Below, piece by piece: positions 1 through 5,290 of a stretch of 5,893 nt of DNA. The position numbers and the translations under genes were made by a program. The stretch comes from JAAZBW01 sp035647855 (GTDB lineage Bacteria; Actinomycetota; Actinomycetes; Actinomycetales; Actinomycetaceae). The DNA is taken from contig DASRMP010000058.1 in NCBI GenBank assembly GCA_035647855.1, positions 1 to 5,893 on the forward strand, read 5' to 3'. The notes beneath the pieces were generated by a model that was not told the DNA's origin, made no database searches, and was given only the letters and a program-made list of their open reading frames with translations. Position 1 is the stretch's first letter; the number at the start of each line of letters is the position of its first letter.

Positions 1-81
1 CCCCTGGCTGTAGCGGCCATCCACCTCACCGTCCCCCCGGCTGCACGCCCGGTAACCTCGCCAGAAAGAGAGCAACCATGA
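1..81 (+). CDS. 3' end of an upstream gene, partial
   Basis: Reading from base 1, this frame is open for 26 codons and ends in TGA at 79-81. That TGA overlaps the ATG of the next gene in an ATGA arrangement, typical of translational coupling within an operon. The visible tail reads roughly PLAVAAIHLTVPPAARP followed by a polar end. It could be the last helix and short cytoplasmic tail of a transporter, which would suit a 3-hydroxybenzoate locus, but this is speculative because too little is visible. The reading frame of the monooxygenase is also open back to base 1, so the open frame alone is weak evidence. The ATGA overlap is the main support. Confidence 0.45.
   Translation, partial: PLAVAAIHLTVPPAARPVTSPEREQP
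65..72 (+). promoter_or_regulatory. Ribosome binding site of the 3-hydroxybenzoate hydroxylase gene
   Basis: The purine-rich stretch AAAGAGAG ends 5 bases before the ATG at 78. It is only a moderate Shine-Dalgarno match, but no better one precedes the next in-frame ATG at 111, so it supports the start at 78. It lies inside the tail of the upstream reading frame, as expected for coupled genes. Confidence 0.45.
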
Positions 82-1490
82 GCAACGACGCTCAACCATC
101 CAACGAGACGATGGACCCGAACGCGCGCCGCGATACGACCGAGGTCCAGGAACACACGTCCGGCGAACGGGCGGACGTCATCATCATCGGCGGCGGTATT
201 GGCGGCATGGCGGCCGCCACCGCCCTCACGCTGAAGGGCCTCACCGTCAAACTGTACGAGCGGGCGTCCGAGTTCGGGGAGGTGGGCGCGGGGATGCAGA
301 TTGCCTCGAACTGCACGCGCATCCTCGACCAATACGGCCTGCTCGAGGAGGCGAAGCGCCTCGGCGTGGTGCCCGAGCGCATGGTCATGCGGGACGCGCT
401 CGACGCGCGGCCACTCCTTGAGATGGACCTCCGCCGTGCCGAGGAGCGGTACGGGCATCCGTACATGGTGATCCACCGCAGCGACCTCCACGGCATCTTC
501 CTCCGCGCGTGCCAGCGCCTCGGCGTGGAGCTGCATGGTGGGATGACGTGCGTGAGGTACGAGAACGTCGACGGCGGAGCGCGGGTCACGTTCGAGAATG
601 GGTCCACCGATGAGGCCGACATGGTGATCGGCGCCGACGGCATCCACTCGGTGGCACGCAGGAACATCGTGATCGACAAGCCGGTGAGCTCGGCATATGT
701 GGCCTACCGGGGCGCCGTTCCGATCGAGGTGGCTGCGGAGAACGGCATCGACCCGGAGGCCGTGCAGGTGTACATCGGGCCGGGATGCCACTTCGTGCAG
801 TACGCGTTGCGCGCCGGAGACATGTTCAACCAGGTGGCGGTGTTCGAGTCGCCGAAGGCGCTCGCCGGCCAGGACGACTGGGGTACGCCGGACGAGATGG
901 ATGCCGCCTTCGACGGGTGCTGCGAGCCGGTGGCCAAGGGGCTGCCGTTGATGTGGCGCGATCGCTGGTGGAGGATGTACGACCGCGATCCGATCATGAA
1001 TTGGCTCGACGGCCGGATCGCGCTACTCGGCGACGCCGCGCACCCGCCGCTGCAGTACATGGCGCAGGGCGCGATCATGGCGATCGAGGACGGCTGGGTC
1101 ATGGCTGAGCACGCTGACTTGAACCGTTCTGCGGAGGGCTCGGTGGACTGGGATGCCGTGCTGGCCGCGTACAACGCGGTGCGGCCGGAGCACTGCCGTC
1201 GGATCCTCTCGACGGGCCGCGGGTGGGGCGAGCTCTGGCACCTGCGGGGCCAGGAGCGCTTGCAGCGCAACGCGGTGTTCGGCTCGATCGACCCCCACGA
1301 CTGGGCCTTCACCGACTGGGTCTGGGGCAATACGGCACTGTTCCCGGAGGACGAGCCGGAGATGTTCATCAAGATTCCGTTGGATTCGGCGGATGTCGCC
1401 CACGCCACGGCGCGAGCGCGCCCGACAGAGCTCGGTCCAGGCCTGTCGCACGGATCGCCTCGGTCAACATCACACCACCCCCATGACTGA
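78..1490 (+). CDS. 3-hydroxybenzoate 6-hydroxylase (FAD-dependent monooxygenase)
   Basis: This is a group A flavoprotein monooxygenase predicted to use NADH and O2 to convert 3-hydroxybenzoate to gentisate, a cytoplasmic step feeding the gentisate ring-cleavage pathway. Visible motifs are the FAD Rossmann loop GGGIGG (residues 38-43) with Glu61 at the ribose position, the DG motif GADGIHSVAR (185-194), and the GD motif GDAAHPP (318-324). The blocks GPGCHFVQY, NQVAVFESP, RDRWWRMYDRDPI and GELWHL resemble the Rhodococcus jostii enzyme as I remember it. His238, Tyr242 and Gln326 fall at the spacing of its active-site His213, Tyr217 and Gln301. The protein is 470 residues against about 400 for relatives: it has about 25 extra polar residues before the FAD fold and about 50 after the conserved FTDWVWG, ending in a low-complexity His/Ser/Pro tail. 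A salicylate hydroxylase is the main alternative. Other names for the gene are nagX, mhbM and xlnD. Confidence 0.88.
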   Translation: MSNDAQPSNETMDPNARRDTTEVQEHTSGERADVIIIGGGIGGMAAATALTLKGLTVKLYERASEFGEVGAGMQIASNCTRILDQYGLLEEAKRLGVVPERMVMRDALDARPLLEMDLRRAEERYGHPYMVIHRSDLHGIFLRACQRLGVELHGGMTCVRYENVDGGARVTFENGSTDEADMVIGADGIHSVARRNIVIDKPVSSAYVAYRGAVPIEVAAENGIDPEAVQVYIGPGCHFVQYALRAGDMFNQVAVFESPKALAGQDDWGTPDEMDAAFDGCCEPVAKGLPLMWRDRWWRMYDRDPIMNWLDGRIALLGDAAHPPLQYMAQGAIMAIEDGWVMAEHADLNRSAEGSVDWDAVLAAYNAVRPEHCRRILSTGRGWGELWHLRGQERLQRNAVFGSIDPHDWAFTDWVWGNTALFPEDEPEMFIKIPLDSADVAHATARARPTELGPGLSHGSPRSTSHHPHD

Positions 1491-1668
1491 TCGCGGCAAC
1501 GTCCGCAGTAGCTGCATGAAGGCGTGGATACGACCCGATAGTCTTGAAGGTGCTGCTTTGAACTGAGCGACTCGTTGTGCTGCCGGCTGTGGTGTGCCGG
1601 GAAACCCGCATGACCGAATGGTTCTATCGGAAAGGTCTCGCGTAGCGCGAAGATGAGGTGATATGCCG
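1491..1668 (+). other. Intergenic gap before the guanylate-kinase-like gene
   Basis: These 178 bases hold no supportable gene. GC falls here to about 55-62 percent, and the drop continues into the next gene. Two small inverted repeats are visible: TGC(C)GGG-AAA-CCCGCA at 1595-1610, and TCGCG-TAG-CGCGA at 1638-1650 just ahead of the ribosome binding site. Neither is followed by a T-run, so neither is a convincing intrinsic terminator. I could not identify a promoter with good -35 and -10 boxes, although the next gene probably needs one here. Confidence 0.5.
1655..1662 (+). promoter_or_regulatory. Strong ribosome binding site that decides the start at 1669
   Basis: GAGGTGAT matches eight bases of the ideal anti-16S sequence AGGAGGTGAT. 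It abuts the first ATG at 1663 with no spacer, which is too close for initiation. It lies 6 bases before the second ATG at 1669, which is near optimal. The start at 1669 is therefore preferred. Confidence 0.7.
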
Positions 1669-2391
1669 ATGAGAAAACTAATGTTGCTATCCGGTCCGTC
1701 CTGCGTGGGCAAGGGGCCGCTGCTCAAAGCGCTGAAACAGTTTTGCCCGGACATCCAGAGCAGGGAAATCCCAGTCATACGCAGCCACGAGAGCAGGAAT
1801 GGAAAGCCCCGCGCAAACGAAGTGCGCATCTGGGACAACCCGCACTATTTCATGCCTGCCGCTGAAATATTGAAACTGAGCCGCAAGGATTACTTTGTCG
1901 GCGACTGCCGCGGCCTGCCTCAGGCGATCGATACGAGAAAAATGGCAGATACCAAGGAAGATGTCGTGTTGCTGGAGGTATATCATGCCTTCGGCGCAGA
2001 TTTTCGGGAATGGGCGGTTGCGAACCTGCCGAGCCTTCCGTTCAGAACGGTTTTTGTCACACCATTTTCTGAGGAAGAAATCACCTGGCTATCCATGGCC
2101 GGCGTCGCCGCAACGGACTATGTTCGTGACGTCATGATCGAAAAGCAGCTCCTGCGTGCTCGATTTATGGGCAGGACGTCCTTGGCGGCGGCGGAGATAG
2201 GGGATATCAGAAACAGAGCGGCAGACGCGTTTTCGGAAATGCAAAGCGCACGGTTCTATACGGATGTCATCGTGAACCATGATGGAGAGGGCCACAGCAA
2301 CTGGCACATGGAGCCCGACGGCAGCTTTGCCTCCGAACCGGAGGGTGACGCCGGCCGCACGCTGCAGAAGCTGTATGAGATCGTCAGGTGA
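1669..2391 (+). CDS. Guanylate-kinase-like P-loop protein
   Basis: This predicted cytoplasmic protein of 240 residues has a guanylate-kinase-like fold. It opens with a beta strand and P-loop, LLSGPSCVGKGP (6-17). The segment around 37-62, ending in NPHYFMPA, sits where guanylate kinases carry their GMP-binding TTR-PR-GE...Y-F region. LLEVYHA (101-107) and TVFVTPFSEEEI (127-138) match the later core strand and the lid approach of that family. True Gmk is about 200 residues. Here the GMP-binding signature is strongly divergent, and the hydroxyl residue usual after GK or GKG in the P-loop is replaced by Gly16-Pro17. It is therefore unlikely to be the housekeeping enzyme; an altered substrate or a non-catalytic nucleotide-binding role is possible. 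GC is about 58 percent, against about 70 in sampled neighbours, and codons such as AAA, ATA and TAT are common, suggesting horizontal transfer. An upstream ATG at 1663 would add only Met-Pro. Substrate and role are unknown. Confidence 0.72.
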   Translation: MRKLMLLSGPSCVGKGPLLKALKQFCPDIQSREIPVIRSHESRNGKPRANEVRIWDNPHYFMPAAEILKLSRKDYFVGDCRGLPQAIDTRKMADTKEDVVLLEVYHAFGADFREWAVANLPSLPFRTVFVTPFSEEEITWLSMAGVAATDYVRDVMIEKQLLRARFMGRTSLAAAEIGDIRNRAADAFSEMQSARFYTDVIVNHDGEGHSNWHMEPDGSFASEPEGDAGRTLQKLYEIVR

Positions 2392-2455
2392 ACGGCCGGC
2401 TTTCGGCATGCGAGCACTTGCGGTGCACACCTGCACGCTCGAACGCCGGCGCCGT
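2392..2455. terminator. Nested hairpin between convergent genes, possible bidirectional terminator
   Basis: The 66-base gap between two converging genes is almost filled by nested inverted repeats. The outer pair is ACGGC (2392-2396) with GCCGT (2451-2455), extended by CGGC/GCCG with a 2-base bulge. The middle pair is CGAGC (2411-2415) with GCTCG (2437-2441). The inner pair is GTGCA (2423-2427) with TGCAC (2432-2436) around a CACC loop. There is no T-run on either side, so this would be a non-canonical terminator of the kind often proposed in GC-rich bacteria. The assignment rests on position and symmetry only. Confidence 0.45.
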
Positions 2456-2457
2456 CG

Positions 2458-4194
2458 CTAGTTCTTCATTACCGAGCCGCGCGTCACCGGGATCACGTAG
2501 AAGCCGCCGTCGGGCGCGCCGAGCACCACGAGGTTCTGCTCCGGGTGGGTGTGCAGGACTTCCAAGACAGCCTCGTGGTCCCAGGGAGCGGCCTCGGTTG
2601 TGGACTGCCACGCCTCGAGGGCAGTCGTCTTCTCGTCGGTGATGAGCTTGGCGAGTTCGTCGTCGGCGGCACCGATGAGGACCACGGTGCGGCGGCGTTG
2701 CGCGCGGCGCGCAGCGATCACTCCAGTCGCGCGGTCCGCACGCTGAACGACGCCGTGGTAGGCGGAGACGGCCGCCGTCGCCGCGAGGACGCCGAGCCCG
2801 TACCGCATCGAGCGGACGGTTCCGGCGGAGACGGAGCCATCGACGACGTCGACGAAGAGCACGTAGACCACCACCAGGAGCGCGATCACCGCCGCGACCC
2901 CCGCAAGCCCGAACGATGCCATCAGATAAATCCGGCGCGTGGGCGAATTGAGTTCGGCAACGGGGTCCGCTGCGGCCGCCTTCTGGCAGCGGTCCCAGTG
3001 GTACACCCACAGCGGGGCGCCCACGGCAAGCAACGTGATCGCGCCGAGCAAGGTGTTGAGGTCCGAGATGCCCAGGTCCACGCCTGGTGTCACGGTTTCG
3101 ATCAGCGCAACGATCAGCGTCCCGACGCCGTATGCCGCCGCAGCGAGCCCGATCGCCGAGACGAGGTACTCGTGGACGCGGTGAACCTCCGTCCGTTCCT
3201 TCTCCGCTCCCGCGAGGACGCTCCGGTGATACAGCCACACCAGGAGCCCGGCAACGCCCACCGCTATCGTGCTGCCGATCCCACTGAAATGGTCGGCCGG
3301 AGTCTCGCCGAGGCGGTCGCCCACCAGCCACGTTGCCACCCGCCAGACAGCGATGCTCGCACTGATCACCGCCATCATCAGGCCGCCGCCCACCCCGATC
3401 GGCAGTACGAGGACGTGCCACAGGATCCCGCGCTTCGAGCCGAGTCCGTTCAGGCCCCAGTACCAGATCCAAGTGAGTGAGCCCGTGACGAAGACGGCTC
3501 CGGCTCGGATGAAGTCGTCGGCGCCCGCGAGAGCGATACTGGGCAGCAGAACGGTATCGATCGAGAGCGAGAGCAGTGACACGAAACCGCTCACTGCGGT
3601 CAACAGCCCGATCAGCGAACCGAGGAGCACGTGCGGCTGTGATTGTCCGGGGCTCAGGGCGCGCTTGGAGAGAACCCAGTACAGCCCCCACAAACCGCCC
3701 CATACCAGGAGAGAGGTGAGAGAGGCGGCGTCGAACTCCCCGACGCCGAGGACCATCGTGAACAGGTTGTGGAGCGCCACCATGGTTCCGATCAGGCCCG
3801 TGATCGCGCCGGCCGTGACGTGCAGCGCCCACATCACCGATTGCCGTTCGAATGGGTCCGTGCGGTGCCGCCGCCGGGTGAGCATTCCGAGTGCAGCGGC
3901 CAACGGGAGTCCGACGATCGTGAACGCGAGCGACCGCGCGAGATGCGTCCCGGGCCCGAGTTGCTCGCCCGAGGGCCCGAGCAACTCGACGAACAGCCCG
4001 TCCAGGCCGAGGGCCGCGACCAGCACGAGTCCGTAGAGAACCAGGTGCTGGAAGAATTGCCGCACTTGCTGCGCGCCGGTTGCTGCACCGGTCGCCGGGC
4101 TGTGGCTTTGCGCGCGGGAGCCGATCAGGACCACGATGAGAACAACCAGGCCGATGGAAACCAGAAGGCCGATCAGGCCAGGAACCGCGCTCAT
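2458..4194 (-). CDS. DUF5671-type polytopic membrane protein with C-terminal soluble domain
   Basis: This 578-residue integral membrane protein has unknown function. I count about 13 membrane segments: one at the N-terminus (about 5-25), then six repeated two-helix modules of about 70-80 residues (roughly 44-107, 116-178, 187-250, 256-327, 340-400 and 420-485). Several modules end in an aromatic signature such as WGLYW, WIWYWG, VWLYHR, LWVYHW or SAYHG followed by basic residues. This layout fits the DUF5671 repeat as I remember it. After a basic patch near 494-503, a soluble domain of about 75 residues (504-578) has alternating strands and helices, VVLIGAADDE and NLVVLGAPDGGFYVIPV. The ATG at 4194 lies 2 bases after the stop of the upstream gene, with GGAGG seven bases before it. 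A TTG at 4200 would overlap that stop but is too close to the ribosome binding site. Co-expression with the small gene upstream is very likely. Confidence 0.75.
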   Translation of the reverse strand: MSAVPGLIGLLVSIGLVVLIVVLIGSRAQSHSPATGAATGAQQVRQFFQHLVLYGLVLVAALGLDGLFVELLGPSGEQLGPGTHLARSLAFTIVGLPLAAALGMLTRRRHRTDPFERQSVMWALHVTAGAITGLIGTMVALHNLFTMVLGVGEFDAASLTSLLVWGGLWGLYWVLSKRALSPGQSQPHVLLGSLIGLLTAVSGFVSLLSLSIDTVLLPSIALAGADDFIRAGAVFVTGSLTWIWYWGLNGLGSKRGILWHVLVLPIGVGGGLMMAVISASIAVWRVATWLVGDRLGETPADHFSGIGSTIAVGVAGLLVWLYHRSVLAGAEKERTEVHRVHEYLVSAIGLAAAAYGVGTLIVALIETVTPGVDLGISDLNTLLGAITLLAVGAPLWVYHWDRCQKAAAADPVAELNSPTRRIYLMASFGLAGVAAVIALLVVVYVLFVDVVDGSVSAGTVRSMRYGLGVLAATAAVSAYHGVVQRADRATGVIAARRAQRRRTVVLIGAADDELAKLITDEKTTALEAWQSTTEAAPWDHEAVLEVLHTHPEQNLVVLGAPDGGFYVIPVTRGSVMKN

Positions 4195-4196
4195 GC

Positions 4197-4637
4197 TCAA
4201 TCCTCCACGTCACAGTAGTGGGCGGGCCACGGGGCACCGGTAAGGACCCACGAATCGCCTTCTGCCCCGAGGAAGAATATCTCGGTGTGGGTCCATGCCC
4301 CGTCGAAGAGCCCCCCGTAGCTCTCCTCGATCTCCATCCTCACGGTGGCTCTCTCCCCGTGAATGGTCTCCTCAACGACGCGAATATGCAACGACTCCGC
4401 GAGCGTGTACATCGAGAGTTCTGTGGCGTCGCATCTCGAATCGGGCTCGAACAGGGCGGCGGCGCCCACGTAGTCGCCTTCGTGGAGAGCGCGAATGTAG
4501 GCGTGGACCACCCCCGACGGCGTCGACAGGTCAGATGCCTCCTCGTTCCGCGACGACGAGATGATCGCGGCCACGACCGCGAGGATCACCACCAGAGCCG
4601 CAACCACCGCCAGGACCACATACGGACGCTTCGTCAT
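4197..4637 (-). CDS. Small membrane-anchored NTF2-like protein
   Basis: This is a 146-residue protein of unknown function. Residues 7-27 form one hydrophobic helix behind a short positive N-terminus (MTKRPY). There is no lipobox cysteine, so it is probably a signal anchor with the rest outside the cytoplasm. After a polar linker, residues 39-146 look NTF2-like: a helix (TPSGVVHAYIRALHEGDYVGAAALF) followed by strands rich in charged and aromatic residues, ending in DSWVLTGAPWP. Such folds occur in many actinobacterial extracytoplasmic proteins of the DUF4878 type, but I cannot name the exact family. Cys69 and Cys142 are the only cysteines and could form an external disulfide. An in-frame ATG at 4865 would add 76 Arg/Pro-rich residues ahead of the membrane helix and is unlikely. 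The Shine-Dalgarno before 4637 is weak (GGTGA, about 11 bases away). It is almost contiguous with the DUF5671-type gene, so the two products may work together. Confidence 0.65.
   Translation of the reverse strand: MTKRPYVVLAVVAALVVILAVVAAIISSSRNEEASDLSTPSGVVHAYIRALHEGDYVGAAALFEPDSRCDATELSMYTLAESLHIRVVEETIHGERATVRMEIEESYGGLFDGAWTHTEIFFLGAEGDSWVLTGAPWPAHYCDVED
4202..4206 (-). promoter_or_regulatory. Ribosome binding site for the DUF5671-type gene, inside the upstream gene
   Basis: On the minus strand GGAGG lies within the last codons of the small membrane gene, seven bases before the ATG at 4194 and only about two bases before the alternative TTG at 4200. The spacing selects ATG, leaving a 2-base gap after the upstream TGA. 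Placement inside the preceding gene suggests translational coupling. Confidence 0.7.
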
Positions 4638-4741
4638 GGCTGAAGTATTCACCAGCAACCACCGCGCCGGATCCACGATTAGGTGGAGTGCTGCGGGCAT
4701 TCCGGTCGTACGCGAGAATGATGGGCGTGCGCCGAGGTGGA

Positions 4742-4789
4742 CGAATCGACGCAGGTGCCGATCGATGCAGGTGCCGATCGATGCAGGTG
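4742..4789. repeat. 16-bp tandem repeat, three units
   Basis: The unit CCGATCGATGCAGGTG occurs exactly at 4758-4773 and 4774-4789. A diverged copy matching at 13 of 16 positions lies directly before them at 4742-4757, and traces of a further unit follow as CCGATTGC. Each of the two exact units contains the palindrome ATCGAT. The array lies 105-152 bases upstream of the small membrane gene on the minus strand, so it could be part of its control region or simply a slippage product. Confidence 0.85.
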
Positions 4790-4849
4790 CCCGATTGCGC
4801 GGGTTCGGGCGGTTCGACGCCGCCCGCGGGCCCCTTCGGCCGCGGCTTT

Positions 4850-4904
4850 CTGTCACCAGTCCCATGAACGTGGCGTTCTCACCCCGAATGGGCCTCCCCG
4901 ACAG
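4850..4904. other. Nested-stem element, possible structured RNA or DNA hairpin
   Basis: Three perfect 5-bp inverted repeats are nested. CTGTC (4850-4854) pairs with GACAG (4900-4904). CCCAT (4861-4865) pairs with ATGGG (4888-4892). Directly inside, GAACG (4866-4870) pairs with CGTTC (4874-4878) around a TGG loop. An overlapping alternative pairs GTTCTC (4875-4880) with GAGAAC (4906-4911), so two folds could compete. No flanking gene or terminator explains it, and it matches no RNA family I recognise. Confidence 0.4.
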
Positions 4905-5021
4905 GGAGAACAGAGACTACTGCAGGAGTTTCGGCCCCGTTGGCCGGCGCCTGCGCCGTCGAGGGGTCGATTTGGCCCTTTTTTGGCCTGTTCGTGGCCT
5001 TCCGGGCCGGAGGATTCGTCT

Positions 5022-5097
5022 ACTGTAGGCGTTTCGCTTCTTCTGTAGGTGTTAAACACGTGTAAAACGCCTACAGAAGAAGCCAAACGCCTACGGT
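5022..5097. repeat. 76-bp near-palindrome with four copies of a 9-bp box
   Basis: Arms 5022-5053 and 5066-5097 are inverted copies matching at 29 of 32 positions. The 12-base centre contains the perfect palindrome ACACGTGT (5056-5063), placed exactly on the symmetry axis. Each arm carries two copies of the box GTAGGCGTT: 5025-5033 and 5045-5053 on the + strand (the second with one change), and 5066-5074 and 5086-5094 inverted. Start-to-start spacing is 20, 21 and 20 bases, about two helical turns. In a + strand RNA two of the three mismatches become G-U pairs. It could be a transcription terminator downstream of the thioredoxin gene (no T-run), an operator for a multimeric regulator, or a small mobile palindromic element. 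No target-site duplication is obvious. Confidence 0.85.
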
Positions 5098-5290
5098 TGT
5101 CGCTCAACTGTCGGTCAAGAGGCTCTGCTACCGGTTGAACAGGCTGAAAAGCGCCCCTGGACCGCGCGAAACCAGCACGCGTTGCCGAAATTCCTACGGA
5201 AGTGACAAAACGCCGGCGGAAGCGGCCTCCCACGAAAGCGCAACACGCTCTCGAACCGTCCGAAACCTCAACAGCACGCCAACCCAGGGC

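Larger units (their letters stand above)
4638..5290. other. Large intergenic region without a convincing gene
   Basis: About 650 bases lie between the start of the small membrane gene and the 17-bp array behind the thioredoxin gene. The open frames here are Arg/Pro/Gly-rich, resemble no family I know, and lack good ribosome binding sites. The region instead holds a 16-bp tandem repeat, a nested-stem element and a long near-palindrome, listed separately. Promoters for the minus-strand pair should lie at the left end, but I could not pick convincing -35 and -10 boxes. The stretch 5098-5290 shows nothing I recognise. Confidence 0.55.

Noticed and set aside
704..1408. Long minus-strand frame opposite the hydroxylase
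   Set aside because: It is an antisense shadow with no motif; the + strand carries all FAD motifs in order.
1595..1610. Hairpin CGGG-AAA-CCCG as a terminator of the hydroxylase gene
   Set aside because: It has a short bulged stem, no T-run, and lies about 105 bases after the stop.
2545..3480. A 311-codon + strand open frame opposite the membrane gene
   Set aside because: The composition is Arg/Asp/His-rich and matches no family; the opposite strand gives a coherent membrane protein.
2384..4237. A 617-codon open frame overlapping the DUF5671-type gene on the same strand
   Set aside because: Its product is Arg/Pro/Gly-rich without membrane segments or motifs. It is the out-of-frame shadow typical of high-GC coding DNA.
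4638..4865. N-terminal extension of the small membrane protein to ATG 4865
   Set aside because: It would place 76 Arg/Pro-rich residues before the membrane helix; ATG 4637 gives a normal signal-anchor start.
4945..4984. Intrinsic terminator ending in the T6 run at 4979-4984 on the + strand
   Set aside because: The clear hairpin (CGGCGC/GCGCCG at 4945-4958) lies about 20 bases before the T-run, and there is no + strand gene to terminate.
4933..5008. GGCC at intervals of 9 to 11 bases (4974, 4985, 4996, 5005), as a phased site
   Set aside because: A four-base GC word is expected often in this composition, and the earlier copies break the spacing.
4561..5048. Small + strand genes in the large gap, including one starting at ATG 4864
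   Set aside because: There are no good ribosome binding sites, the composition is Arg/Pro-rich, and they run across the 16-bp repeat or the nested stems.
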